Positions 13,001-25,753 of a stretch of 64,000 nucleotides of DNA are shown piece after piece (positions within the stretch are counted from its first letter, which is position 1; each line of letters opens with the position of its first letter). Both the position numbers and the translations under genes were made by a program. The DNA is from Alitta virens (taxonomy: Eukaryota; Annelida; Polychaeta; Phyllodocida; Nereididae): positions 46,780,628 to 46,844,627 of the forward strand of contig OW028576.1 of NCBI GenBank assembly GCA_932294295.1, written 5' to 3'. The notes beneath the pieces are model-generated. The model did not search any database, was not told the DNA's origin, and saw nothing but the letters and a program-made list of their open reading frames with translations.

Positions 13001-16000
13001 ATTATGCTGTAATATAGCAATAACAGTGTCTGTAAAACAAATTATAATTGAGCTTTTTCCCTATATCACTTGCATTCATTGATCAGTGTGAAGCTTATTT
13101 TGACCAGAACGTTATGTTCCATTCATTAGTGAATTTTTTTACGAATTTATTAAACAGCACAGAATTATGATATTATATGTTTTCAGGATTGCGAAAGCCT
13201 ATGGATTAGAGAAATTTGGTTTCCCAAGCATTCTGCTGAACTTTCAATCCTCCAATTTTTTTCTTTCCCAACCAATAAACTCCACAAAAAAAAACTATTA
13301 CACTATTGAGCCACAATTGTACTTGTGTTAAATACCCAATCAGCACAATACTGTGATACGTTTTAGGGTATTAGAAGGGGCCCTTTAAGTAATTCAGTTA
13401 TTGAGGAGGTCGGGACCTTTTTTTAGGAAGGATTAAAAACCAAAAATCTAATGCTTGGGACAAATCACACTATGGCTTAATTTTTTTTGCACTTTCAGTT
13501 TACCCAGTTTGTACATTCACTGTTTATCTCTCTATTGAATGGCCACCTGTCTTGAGCAACCAAACTGATCCATTCCCTTTGATGACCATTTAACACAGGT
13601 TTGACTGCATCAAGCAATGCCAAATATACTATGTAATATACTAAGATGAATCAATGGAAAACTGTGAGAGGAGTGCAGCATTGTTGTTTTTTTTACCTTT
13701 CCAATATTTCTCACATTTTGGATTCCCGCACCAATTTATTTACACACACAAGGATGACTCTACCAATAGCTATAATTTTTTGGTAATATATGTAGATTTT
13801 ATATATAATTTTTTCAATTAGTATAGGTTGAGCTCAAACAACTCAACTCTGAAAATTGTAGTTGTTCATGGTTTGATATTGTTTATAAATATATTGCATA
13901 AGCACGCTTGATTATTGCTTTAAGTAATTTAGCTCAATGTTACAGAAAATGTACGTTCAAAAGCTTCTAATTTGTCATGTCCTCCACAACAGCCAAAGGA
14001 GACACAGGAGTTGAACTTTATACTTGTCACTTTAGCCAGTTTGGTATTTGAAATTGCTACATTGTCACTCACGACTGTTCAAAGATTTGGACTACTCGAT
14101 TCATTGATACTCCTGTTTATTTTACTTTATTGATTTTATGCATCTACATGCTGTTATGAGTAATTTATGTCAGATCATGATGTATAATTGATTTCAAACA
14201 TGATGTATAATTGATTTTAAACATCTATGTAATGTCACGATGTGTGATGATAGTTTCACATGATAATAGATGTAATAACATGTCGTCTGATCTATTTGAA
14301 TTTTCTTTGGGTGTAAAATTAACTATAAGTTTGTGCGATTGTAATTCTATCTAATTTACTTATGTATTCTTCTTATTCATCTCAAGATGTACCTGTACTT
14401 CAATGTAATGAGTGAAATAAATTGTTACTACTAACTACACCACATCAATAGTACACATTACATTATACATTGTATATTTAATATTGATCAGATTGTACAC
14501 CTTTTATCATATCTCCTTTCATGTGTAAACCTATCTGACTGTATTTCAGTTGAAGTATATAAAAAGACCAAAAATATCATTATCAGTGTTCACCCATGCT
14601 GGATGATGATGAAGCAATCTGATTGGCTGTTACTAGATGATCAGAGAATATATTAATTTATTATGCAAATGATTAACACAGATTAAGAGTACTATATATC
14701 AACTTAATTAGTAAAATAATCTCCTATGATAAACAACACATATTACCTGATGTCAACTTGTAAACTGCGATTAATCCCCAATGTTCAGGTCGGGCAATGC
14801 CACACGTGTACAACTGGCCATTGTAATTGCAATTGGAGCATCCATCACTCGAGCCGTATTTATCATAACCACCCGAGCCACAATGACAATCTATGCCATA
14901 TTTTCCCTAAAGAAAGTCACAAAAATTGCACCCATATTTTGTCATTAAGAAAGAATAATTGTAACAATCTATGCCATGTATTCCCTAAACAATTCACAAA
15001 AATTGCACCCATATTTTGTCATTAAGAAAGAATAATTGTAACAATCTATGTCATGTATTCCCTAAGCAATTCACAAAAATTGCACCCATATTTTGTCATT
15101 AAGAAAGAATAATTGTAACAATCTATGCCAAGTATTCCCTAAACAATTCACAAAAATTGTACCCATATTTTGTCATTAAGAAAGAATAATTGTATGTTAT
15201 ATACATATAAGTTGACTAAGCATCAGACCCAGTATAGCACTCCTTCACAGAGTAGGCACTGTAGCCCCGGGTGATGCTGGTGCCCCGAAAGTTACCCAAT
15301 CCAACCTTACTTTGTTTTGATATTGCCGTTTAATCAAAGGAACAGGCATGTGCAGTTTCATTGAAATTGATGCATTTCTACCTATATCACAACTCACATG
15401 AACTTTTACACTAGTTTATATAAGATGTTTCCATTGATTTTCCACTTTCGTCAGATTTGGCACAAGATAAATTGATTTTTTTGCTGATTCTTTACATAGT
15501 CAATAGAAGTGAGATACAGGTCTATGACAACTATTTTGTAGTCTTGCTCCACTGATAGCTTGAAATTATTGGGATTCCGAGATTTTAAATTTTTTTTCAA
15601 TATAGACAAATCTGTAATTTAAAAAAAATATATATATAAAAAAAAAGGTGCAGCTGTATTCCATGCCAATGGTAAATGTGAAGAAAAATGCTACAGTTCT
15701 AATAAAGACTGACAATAGTAGAAATTCAATGAAAAATCCTATATGAAGTAGTGTAAAACTTCACATTAGGTAGAAATGCATCAATTTCAATGAAACTGCA
15801 CAAGCATGTTCCTTTGGTCAAAAGGCAATACCAATAAAAAGTTAGGTTGGATCTGATAATATTTTCACCCCACTGTAGCCATGTTGTCGTTTCTGCCTCA
15901 TTGACCTTTCTTTGCACTCAGATATAGTATTGTGACGTTGTCAATTGACAATAGTCATGGTGAGGTCACAGAGTGCAAGAATGATGGAGATGTAATGATG

Positions 16001-18007
16001 TCATATTATATGATGTAACCAAAACATGGTTAATGAGGCAAAATTACCAACATGGCTGCCATGCGAAAAGGGTATAACAAACGCTTGTCACACTTACACT
16101 CAGCAACATGGATTTTTGCCATGCCATCAAAAGTTGACACTCTAAATAAACTATCAAAAACAAGTCTGGCCCTGGGATGGCTTTAAAAGTCTTCAAACAT
16201 TGTCAATAATAATTATTTTAAAAGTTAGTTCTATGTCAAATTATGACATTGCAAGGTGTGTAGTTATTTGTTGGTGAGTGGCAAATCTTAATGTTGCGGA
16301 GTTCAATGTGGCCGAGTTTACCTCATTTCTATGCAAATTTAGTTTTGCTACAAATGAACTGGTGCTTCTAAGTATACATGATGCTTTCTACTAAATCAAT
16401 TTGAACTTATCTTTTTTCAAGGTATTCAATTTATAATAATGAGAAAAGTGTGAATAACTTACTGTCATTCCAAAGTGACTGAAATTCTGTCTGTTACATA
16501 TTGTTGCACACTGGTCAGCATTCATAGTATAATCATTTGGCCACCAAAAGAAAACCCATTCATGGTACATGTCATTGAAACATCCAACATATGAATAAGG
16601 CACAGTTGCGTCCACTTAAAATTAAAAATTCGCAATTAGCTCAGAAGAAAGGTAATTTTTGCAACAGATGTTGTATCAAGAAAAACATTCTTTAAAAAAG
16701 AGACCTGTATCAGAATTGGTTTACGTAGTCTAGACATGCAAAAAAAAAAAAATGTATTGATCTATTTTTACAGACTAAAGGGTATTAGTTGCAGGTAACA
16801 GATACTGACAAGGCATCAAATTACAATAAATTAGCACAGTTTATATAAATGTATGTCTTTGTCTTTATTGCCTAACGTGCTATAAAATGTACTTTTACAT
16901 AGATCCTCGCTACTCTTGCCTAGCTACCCACAATTGTCTGCAAATCCGGCCACTTGCGCCATCTATAGAATTAGTAATTATAAAAAGAAAGTTGCATAGA
17001 AATTTTCCTAGTTATTTTTGTTATAAACCTAATATTCTAGTATTCTGTAATTTGCAGCCAAAAAAAAGGGTGTTTCAGAAAAATGTGACATGTTTTGTAA
17101 ATCTAATATAACAATTCAAAATATAATCATGTTTCCTTTTTTTCGCATTAACATGCATAATTGACAGGTTCAGTGATTGTAGTATTTTTGAACTGCATAT
17201 CTGCTGTTTAAAACAGCACACATTCATGATGGACTTTTTTTAACAGCCAAAGTACCATAGTTTACCATTCAAATTACATAAGTTTTCAACAATGAAACAA
17301 TGTAAGTAGATGTTAAGCTTTTGTTGAGTTGCTGGGCATTTTACATGATGGGCCACCACCAGATATCTGTTGAAAACTTCTCAAGTTTTCACCCCAAGAA
17401 TGTGAAGATCAGTGATCTGGCCACAGCTTAAATGTACACAAACATCAGGGATGTCACTGGCAATATCACAAGGCTCAGAAGATTACTTGTAAAACCAATC
17501 TTAGTAAGTATCTATATCTCTATGAGTTCTGCTAATTATAGGATATGTTATGGATTGAGATTATGATAAAAAAAATTGCAAAATATATGATCAATATATC
17601 TAGTTTTTATCAGGTCTTAAGACATTAGAACTGGATTAGTTGACCCTTTAAACATAACTAAGAAGAAATTATATCTTTTATTTACCTTTGTTCCTCATGA
17701 TTTATTATGCTACTTTTTCCTGTTTTGATTTGAATTGTACTAATATGCTTGTTCATTTTAACACCATGCTACTGAATTGTAGATAAGCATGAATAAATAA
17801 ATTAATCAGGAAAGTGTGCTCTACTTTTCATATCAACCACACTCTTTTTTGGTCTTTTTTTCCTTTTGTATTTGTTATATTTTATGGTGTACAGTAACTT
17901 ATTATTACTTAACATTCAATTTAATGCAGTTTGAACATTTGGCAATAGAATGAACAAAGGTACTAACGTGATCCAATGGATGCCAGTAGGATGAAGACCT
18001 GAATCAT
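9441..18007 (-). CDS. secreted WSC-WSC-EGF-lectin-like protein, 7 exons
   Basis: Minus-strand exons, in order: 18007-17968, 16614-16463, 14906-14747, 12392-12235, 12093-11946, 10405-10262, 9862-9441. Every junction is GT-AG, phases agree, and the sum is 1224 nt (407 aa plus stop). Order of parts: signal peptide (MIQVFILLASIGS); WSC domain 1 (YVGCFND ... ADQCATICN, then CHCG ... CSNCN ... IAVYKL); WSC domain 2 (RFIGCW ... SQCTIACK, then GCYCGNDLQW ... NNHISLYR); an EGF-like Cys-rich exon (CSQCNCMNNVPCND); and a C-terminal fucolectin-like/galactose-binding-type domain with WRMWWKL and SVTYKD motifs. WSC domains bind carbohydrate, so a secreted lectin-like or matrix role is plausible. Introns contain hairpins, tandem repeats and duplicated sequence. 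Function beyond carbohydrate binding is inference. Confidence 0.82.
9876..10001. repeat. long hairpin (about 50-bp arms, AT-rich loop)
   Basis: The left arm (about 9876-9931) and right arm (about 9949-10001) are almost perfect reverse complements (for example CTGAGTCATTGGCC versus GGCCAATGACTCAG) around an (AT)n loop. Located in intron 6 of the WSC gene. Confidence 0.9.
10008..10105. repeat. second hairpin around an (AT)n core
   Basis: GAATATGGCTATATAT occurs twice on the left and its reverse complement ATATATAGCCATATTC lies on the right (about 10084-10099). Directly adjacent to the first hairpin. Confidence 0.8.
10908..11355 (+). repeat. 226-bp tandem duplication
   Basis: Two direct copies begin at the TGAGGTATATTCCC motif (about 10909 and 11135). 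Both include the GACTGACAGACAGGC and TCATATACAGGGTGCCACC motifs. In intron 5 of the WSC gene. Confidence 0.9.
11279..11645 (+). repeat. interspersed repeat copy (ACAGGGTGCCACC family)
   Basis: Begins near TACAGGGTGCCACC and ends in an (AT)n tail near 11645. It is matched over most of its length by 53033-53405 in the same orientation, and partly by 8990-9170 reversed. The family is dispersed and mobile-element-like, but I see no coding capacity. Confidence 0.75.
12455..13560. repeat. inverted partner of 5803-6950
   Basis: Occupies most of the 5' part of intron 3 of the WSC gene. It is the reverse complement of 5803-6950, including the GATA tract and the CTTTTAGTTTTCTTAACT stretch. Confidence 0.7.
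13561..14746. other. remainder of WSC gene intron 3
   Basis: AT-rich intron sequence with short direct repeats (CATGATGTATAATTGATTT, twice at about 14178-14219). No coding or RNA feature seen. Confidence 0.5.
14887..15195 (+). repeat. 78-bp tandem repeat overlapping a splice acceptor
   Basis: About four direct copies of a 78-bp unit (CACAAAAATTGCACCCATAT ... CAATCTATGCCAT ... TTCCCTAA). On the minus strand each copy includes a version of the 3' splice site and first bases of exon 3 (exon begins at 14906), so the acceptor region of that exon has been multiplied. Confidence 0.85.
15296..15865. repeat. foldback element with about 75-100-bp inverted arms
   Basis: The left arm near 15340-15400 (AGGCATGTGCAGTTTCATTG, then GATGCATTTCTACC) is matched in reverse complement at about 15767-15835 (GGTAGAAATGCATC, then CAATGAAACTGCACAAGC). 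The arms extend outward into TCCAACCTTAC / GTTAGGTTGGA. MITE-like, in intron 2 of the WSC gene. Confidence 0.75.
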
Positions 18008-20560
18008 ATTCAAATCAGAAGTTTGTCTACCATCTGAAATCAATATTTTCATTTCCTTGGCTATTTCACAGTCAGCAGGCTTTCAGATTACTGAAGGCTT
18101 TGTTCCAGACAACTACAGAAACATGTTACAACAAAATGCCTTGAATATTTAGCATGCACAGTCAATACTTACTGACATTTACTGGAAAGGCTAACAAATA
18201 ATTAATACACAAACTCAAAGAGTCATAAACTTCAACTTCAATTTATGCAAAATTCACATGCTCATCAAACTTAAGTAATCACCCTGTCAGAATGATTGAA
18301 CCAATTTCCATGGAACTTGCCCACAAAGCTGTATGACAATTTGTTGTGGGACTTCACAACATGCAAGCTTAATTTTTCTTAATTAGTCTTTAAATATTTA
18401 ACACATTAACACTTCTGTGGTATCTCACATTAATACTTATTGAGATCAATTTTAAGCCATGAGACAAATATTAATTGATTATAGATTGATTTACTATTTT
18501 ATTTGACCATTCATACTAACATCCAAACATTTATACATGGCGATATACATGCAGATGACAAACAACTTACAACTCAGCTGTCGAGAAACAATCCTAAAGG
18601 GGAGTTCATACTATTGCGGATAAGACTTAAGTATGATGAAGGAGGGGAATTCTTTTTTACTCATGCTCATCTTTTACGTATACTGGCGCTAATTTGGTGG
18701 ACGCTCTTTGAGTGAATTGTTTACATTTATTACGTAACTTGCTTGGGGGTCAGATGGCGAGTATCCTACGTACGTACGTTCTACATGATTACGTAACCAT
18801 ATGTTACCATACATGACATAAGTAGCCATACAGCGACTGTTTTGCAGAAGTCTGGTGAGGGATCTACGATTTCCGCATGTTTGCTCGCAGAAAGCAGTTA
18901 TTTGTGATTAACAAAGCCAAGACTGAGCACCCACAGCCAATTTTTGACGCACTTGGTCAAACCTAGGTCTTATACGTGATAGTGTGAATGCCCCTTAAGC
19001 TAAAATATTAGCGCTAACATTGTGCCACCCTGTTGGGAGGGGGGATGGTGAAACATCATAAGAAATTAATAGTTGGGATAAATACAAAACAGACTTTTAA
19101 GAATAATGGAAACAAAAATTACTCAGATGAAAGGGACAGCCAAGCAATTTTACCAATCCCCAGCCTGGGTATTCATCCTGAGCTAAATCCCATCATTAGA
19201 TGTTATATTGGACGTGCCTTGTACACTGTGTCTATATTTACCTAATCCAGATCAAATACCTGCACCAAGTACTTACACTATACAGATCAAGTACTTACCT
19301 GATGCAGATCTCGAAATTCCCAGATCTGTATGAATTACTTAAAAAAATTCAGATTAAGTACTTAATTACCAAATGCAGTTCATATACTGACATGTAAACA
19401 TGATAAATTGGAACATTCTCATAATTGGCAAGTCTGGAGGGTGATGGCCATTGCACTTCTCACCACTTCATGCAAATAATTTGTGAAAACAGTATTGTGT
19501 TTTGCAGAAGTGTCAAATAAACATGCACTTTACAAGCATGACCAAGTTTTTTCGGAACCTTAAAGACTCCTTATTTTGGTCTAGTTTGTTGCTTTATGGC
19601 ACTTTTTCTTGAATTAATTTCTTTAGGGATCATATTTGCTGTCCTCAAAACACATTTGCACTTCAATCATACCAATATATAAATGAGGTTTTGGATGGTT
19701 GTTTAGAGGGAAAAGCTTTATTTTTACCCATGTTTTGCTGGCGGGAGTTAAGTAAAGAGTCACAAGGTTCTGGATGAGTTTGTCCCTTGTGACACATATT
19801 ACCTGTACGAGGAGCCTTGCATCAATGGATCTGAAGTTATCTACAGGTGTAGAGACACAAGGGAGGGGTAAACTGTTTTAGAAATTATGGTCATGGCTGT
19901 ACTGTGTTGCAAGAGATGCTTCCATTAGGTATTATGTCATTCATGTTTTTATGTACTTTTTTTCTGTTTCTTTTTGTTTCTGTCACTTGCATAAAACTTC
20001 TTGTATCTTATTACTCATTCTCTAAGATGTTTCTTGTGAATGTTTTTTTTTTCACATGCTCAATAGCAACGGATATTTTCATATTGAATACAGCTACATT
20101 TGTATTTGTTACTCTTTTTCTAAATGACTAATTTGATGGAGTTGTTTTTCACTTTATTGCTTATTAGGTGCATCAGAATAATGAACTATGGAATATATTT
20201 TGTAGAGGGTCGCACAATGACAGCCTGTACAAAAATACAATTATCCTATCTTATGTCAGGCATCAAATTGGATGATTTATATTGAGAAAACAGTCTGTGT
20301 CACATATAAATACAAGCAAAATTCTAGATAAATTTAGCTGATGCCTGATCAATGAAGGTGACAGATGCATTATCATTTTTTTGCTCTTCATTTTAGTGTT
20401 CCATGAAACATTTTATATTTATGTTGCTGCAAAATGTTTAAGGTCAACTGTTCTAGTATGCCGAGGATATAAAGATTACCTGTCAGAAATGAATTCTTGC
20501 AAATGGACTGATTTATGAGTTGCCATAAAAATCAACTGATGAGATAATATATATAATAAG
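18008..20560. other. intergenic upstream region of the WSC gene
   Basis: Contains the promoter side of the WSC gene and the unoccupied paralog (19407-19412, ATTGGA) of the Polinton target site. No gene is recognised; the short open frames are not conserved between the two arms. Confidence 0.5.
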
Positions 20561-20671
20561 TTGGAGGCCACAACATGCTGCATCATACAACAATGAGACA
20601 TTATAACCCCCAGGAGTTTTGGTTGCCTCATATATTAAACAGTGATACTGAAATGCTGACAATAACTGTCT

Positions 20672-21180
20672 TCATTTCGAAACAAAAACATTCTTAGCAA
20701 TCAATGAATATATGACCACAAGTAATAATATACACTTTTCAGAATAAAAGTGATCCATATTTACTGTCTTACATCTGTCTGTTAAATAATTATAGAAACA
20801 TTTTAGTTCTGTTCCACGAATTCCATAATGTTGCAGTTTATTAGGTAACCTTTGTTCTTGGAGGGTGTATGGGAAAGCCAAGGAAAAGTCTAAACAAATT
20901 CCTATGGTATAGAGTTTGTTTTGAAAATGTTTAATAATGGTATCTCACAATTGGTTTATTGGTAATTCAGTGGAGTGATTTTTTTTGAAAGCCATATTGT
21001 GAAGTAAAAAAGATACCTAATATTCTGCAGTGAATTGCTATTTTCCAGAATGCAGTAAAGAGTAAAATGGTTCTATAGTTTTTAATTTCATCCTTGCTCT
21101 TGTATATGGGTTTGGCTTTAGTTAATTTCATGTTATCCGGTACTTATCCTGTTTCTAGTGGAAGGTTTATTATTTAAGTA
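20672..21180 (-). pseudogene. LINE reverse-transcriptase fragment
   Basis: The minus-strand frame 20881-20672 contains KLQHYGIRGTELKCF and FYNYLTDRCKTVN, typical of the RT region just before the PQGS motif of Jockey/CR1-type non-LTR retrotransposons. Upstream (toward 21180) further RT remnants are in other frames. The inverted copy is at about 28930-29330 (plus strand). Multiple frameshifts; dead. Confidence 0.65.
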
Positions 21181-21362
21181 ATAATTATGCAGTTTGATTG
21201 CTTTATCAGTTTACAGCTTATTTCATACACTGTGTTAAGTCTCTTATGATTATGTAACAAAACTGCAGATATGGCTAGATATGGATAGGTTTGGCTAGGT
21301 TTGGCTTGATGCTGGTTCTGGATTACTCTGTACTGAACACTTTTCTTTACGAGAAATACTGC

Positions 21363-21665
21363 ACCCAGCAGCTGGGTGGTCTAGTGGTAGGATGCTTGCC
21401 CGCTCCTCTGAAGGTCCCAAGCCAAGGAAAGTTCATGAGCAACATACATCTCAGCTGGATGTTGTTCAGATGATACGATGAATTGGTGGTCCCTTGCACT
21501 CAGTGTCTATGCTGAGGAAAGTAAGACCCCTTTCATGTGGTAAATGTGCATCATATGGGTAAATTCCTCCTTTCCCTCACCTCCTAAATCAACCCTTAAT
21601 AGTGGCCAGAACTTGCCTTTGAGGGCTGCACTTTCCATATCTATCTATCTATCAATCTATCTGTT
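21363..21665 (+). mobile_element. tRNA-derived SINE, copy 1
   Basis: The A-box-like GGTGGTCTAGTGGTAGGATG (near 21375) resembles the 5' half of a tRNA. The B box is degraded. The element ends in a (TATC)n tail at about 21638-21662. The matching inverted copy is at 28375-28690. Confidence 0.75.
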
Positions 21666-22029
21666 GCAATATCTTGTCTAAAAAAAAGTCCTACATTTTC
21701 TTAAATCATATGTTTTTATTTTTTAGATGTTATGCTTTTGATTTGTACCCTTACGTATGCATTTAATTGAAATGGGCATATTTTATGTTACTGAACAAAG
21801 AAAAAGTACTGACTGTGTCCATATGTACAAATGACAAAATCAATCGGGTAAAAAAAGCCACATTTATTATTAATATATTTTGTGACAGAGTGTTGTGCAT
21901 TAGCTTACAAGTAGTGTTTATTGCATCACAAATTATCTTGCTTGACTGAGCACGCAGTAAGTATTCCCAATTGGGAATAAAACACTCATTAGTAAACAAG
22001 TAAAATGCTAATGTGTCTGAGGTTGGTTT

Positions 22030-23015
22030 CCAACATAATTTTTACTTCTGCAGCCAACAGAGCATGAAATGTGTGACATGGCTGATGCACTGAAACTCGG
22101 TGCACTTGAAGTAATAGATCAAATCATATGGATCAGAAACACATTCCTATGAACATAAATCTTGACCTTTCCAAAGCTTTTGACTGTTTACTTCACAAAA
22201 TATTACTTTCTAAATTAAATTTGTATGGCTTTAATTTTGTTTCACTAAATTAAATGAGAAGTTACCTGAAAAATCGTAGACAACTTGTCAGGTTTAATGT
22301 TGATTCCGAATATATGTTGATTACTACAGGTTTTCCTCAGGGATCAATTCTTTGTTGTTTTTCAGTTGTTATTAATAATAAGTTACAAAATGTGATCACT
22401 TGGTTAAAGTTAAACAAACTATATCAGATTCCTAAAAAAACTAAATCAATGATATTTCACACTTCTCAACGGAATGTTGACTCGCCAAACTTAAAAATAG
22501 ATACTCAGCCACTAGAATATGTAGGTATACATTTTGATAAGCATCTCACTTGGAACTCTCGTATAGATGTCATAAAACATAAATTATCAAGAACTGCCGG
22601 AATTAAAAACAAGGTGAAACATTTTTTGCCACAAGTTACTCTATCAACATCCTACAATACTTTAGCTTTGCCACACCTGAATTATCGAGTATTACTATAG
22701 GGATGCAAAGCAGAAAAGTTAGAAAGGTTAAAGAAAAAATTAGTTTGAAACCTTACAAACAGCAAATACAATACACATTCTGAACCTTTATTGAAGAAAC
22801 TTTCCCTACAAAAGCCACCCGCATCTGTGCATTGCATTAACTGAAATTCTGTTATTTACTGAGCATGGATTGTTTCCTTATTATTTCAGTAACCATATGT
22901 TTAAAAAATTCTCCAGACATAACACACAACGTTCAAATAGATATCAGTTGCCTAGTATTAAACATGCCTCTATGAAAACTGGTCTTTATTCCCATCACTT
23001 AACTGGATATTCTTC
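22030..23015 (+). pseudogene. LINE reverse-transcriptase fragment
   Basis: Starts with an RT block containing DLSKAFD (about 22164-22184). It continues in another frame at 22254-22700 with ITTGFPQGSIL, WLKLNKL, KTKSMIFHTSQ and VGIHFDKHLTW, the palm/thumb motifs of CR1/Jockey-like non-LTR RTs. The YADD block is deleted here, while the inverted paralog at 27235-28080 keeps it. Stops and frameshifts make it inactive. Confidence 0.75.
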
Positions 23016-24937
23016 AAAAACTACAGAAAATCATCAATGAAAATTTGCTGAAGCGTCAGTTCAGCAGTGACAATGGCCCAGTTCATATAGTTTCTGGGTA
23101 ATAACAGGTCTTTAATACACTTTTCGGTCCTAAGTAATTATCAAATCCAAAAAATATTTCATCAGATAATGTCTAGATATACTAATATGTCCAAAAACTC
23201 TAAATGTTTAAGGCCAGAAGTGATTCATAGTGAAGACTCTTTCCTTGCTGAATCATGATGTTGTTGTTTTGAAATGGTGACATGACTCAGATGAGGTTAG
23301 GCTGGAGAACCCACTTGACAAACAATGTTAAAAACATATACATTGATGTTATATCACTGTTAAATAAAAAGCATACAATCAACATTAATAAAACCACGTT
23401 AAGCTGTACATAAAAACAATTTTAAATGCATAAAAAATCTTATGGAGGCTAAAACCGTCCAATAATAAGAAACCATCGAGTGAATATTTTAGTTCCTGAA
23501 TTTATTGCGCTACTGGAATGCTACCTATATATTTGGCTAGAAGCATATGCTTCAAGATACTTTTACTCATTCCAAGGACCATATGATTAACCCAATAAGC
23601 TATTTTGCTATGACATTTAGACTAGCACCAATAACAGCATTCGCATCACAGACAGTTCTTTTGGCTAATGATAACATCTACATGTTGCACTGACACACTA
23701 TATCAGTAACTTATTGCTGCCAAATTCTATGATGTGGAAACAAATCATATAATGATAAATAAATGAATATATAAATTAGTTTAGGGCCTGTTTCAGAAAT
23801 GATTTCTGCTCACAGGTGCTTATATTTATGCATCTTTTATATAGTCTGGGAAGCTAAACTACAGGCAATGTCATGTGAATCCAGGACTCCTAGTGAAGTT
23901 CACTCTTATGTGCAGCACTTGAGAATTTTTATGGAACTTGTTTATTAAGTCCTGCAAGTTTTTACAGTCTGTCCCTTTATGCCAATGCAATCATGCTATG
24001 GTTTTATATGCTTTATCAATGGTTTTTATTTAACTTTATTCAACTAATTTTATTTGTCATCTCACTCCTTATTGTATATTTCTTATTCTCATTTCATGTT
24101 GGCAAAATATTTACTTACAGTATGTCTACTGTTTTATTCCTGTCCGACTGTAAACAAATTTGTCTTATCTTATCTTATATTATATTATCTTCTTATCTTG
24201 TCTTATCTTAAATGTTACTGGTATGAAATTAACGGAGAAGTGAATTATTTTTTAACAATGTCTATTTCATATTTGTACTACCTATCCTACATGTACATAT
24301 AAGATGCCCAAAATGTGAAAATCAACTTGTCTTTTTTTAATTCACTGGTGCATAACTCTTGAAACAAACATAATATCAGCCTAATTTTACATCCTGTTAA
24401 TATGTATATTGTTGAGATCCACTGGGATAAATATCAAGCAATTTGAGACATTCTCAGCTGTATGGTAAAGGTTCAAAATATTGATATTAGTTCAATAATT
24501 ACCCATTTTTGACAATTTCTGTAGGACCACATACCATTAGTAGGGATCTTATGTCTTTAATTCATGATAAACCTACATGAGAAGAATTGACAACAGCAAT
24601 TGTAATCCTGTGTCTCTCGCCATTTAGAAAATATGCTAATTCGAAAAAAACTCAAAATAAGTTTTTTTAAACGATTTTCCCAAATTTCAAATTATCTTAA
24701 CTTTTTGAATTTTTTGTGATAGGCATTTCAAATTTTTCATAGATACATCTCATATGATGAGGTTTAAGTGTATAAAATACCATATCAATCTGAGATGGTC
24801 ATGGGCACTTCCTGAAATTTGGTTGATGTGACATGGATTGATATATGTAAAAAATATGACCAACAATCAAGTGGACATATATTTTGGCTCATACTATGGT
24901 AATCTCATAATATTAAAATGCAGCAATTTTCTCACAG
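23016..24937. other. non-coding spacer
   Basis: No gene recognised. The TCTTATCTTATATTATATTATC run at about 24163-24209 is a short microsatellite. The open frames at 23993-24302 derive from low-complexity sequence. Confidence 0.5.
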
Positions 24938-25344
24938 AACAATGGAACAGAATGTTACTGTGGTAGCGACTTGCAATGGGAGAATGATGGACGTTATCCT
25001 GCCGACAATACAAATTGCTACTTGGCCTGTGATGATGGCCAATCTTGCGATGGCGACTTCAATCATATAAGTCTGTATAGAGCAGGTATGAAGACATCAC
25101 ACACTTAGCGTGAATGGTAGAAATCCTAAATTGCTTGCTCTACAGCCAAAACTTCAAACTTATCTCAGTCAATTTCTATTTGTTAGCCTGCCTGACAACA
25201 GGGTATGGCACTAACTGCTCTGGATGCAATTGCATGAACAATGTTCCCTGTAATGCAATTACTGGGGTCTGTCCTGGATCCTGCGCAACTGAATGGACAA
25301 CTCCTAATGCTGGTGGAACATGTTCTCTTGATGAGACAAAATGA
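24938..25344 (+). CDS. shortened WSC/EGF paralog, two exons recognised
   Basis: Exon 24938-25085 (acceptor TCACAG, donor GTATGA) encodes the second half of a WSC domain (ECYCGSDLQW ... CYLACDDGQSC ... FNHISLYRA), with the same 148-nt length as the intact paralog exon 11946-12093. The next exon starts at 25187 and encodes the EGF-like module (GCNCMNNVPCNAITGVCPGS). Where the paralog has a GT donor, this copy has AT, so translation continues a few codons to TGA at 25342-25344 (CSLDETK end). The downstream lectin exon is thereby cut off. No signal-peptide or first-half WSC exon was found upstream on this strand, so it may be 5'-truncated as well. Confidence 0.55.
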
Positions 25345-25753
25345 TGACCCCTTTATAAATGGATTGATAATTCTGTATCTGTTTAATTACATTTAACATA
25401 AATGTTGTTTGCACCACCGATAGTTGTTATTTTTATATGAAATGTTGAAATAGAACAGAATTGTTTAAGTATTACACTGTAACAAAATGTCCTGTAGTTT
25501 TTACGGCATCTTGCTGATAAACTTTTGCATGTTGCTTTTGCTGCAAAAATTGTGGTTAGAAGTTTGCCATTTTCGTTGGCTTTGTTGTAAATTTTAGTAT
25601 TTTGCCATAGAAAAGATTCAAGGAATTTGTTATTTTAAGTTGCCAAAAGTTACGTGTGCAATCAATTTTCTGTGAATTAATACACATCCTTAATGATTAT
25701 CATGTGGTCATGTCAAGCTTCACGTCTAAAATTGTAATATACCTTTATTTCAG

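Larger units (their letters stand above)
17400..23010 (+). repeat. arm A of an inverted segmental duplication
   Basis: In order, 17400-19410 matches the reverse complement of 50292-52390, 19412-20540 matches the reverse complement of 30600-31851, and 20820-23010 matches the reverse complement of 27235-29330. The arm spans exon 1 of the WSC gene (17968-18007). It is uninterrupted at the positions where arm B carries the Polinton and a SINE-like insertion. Confidence 0.8.
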
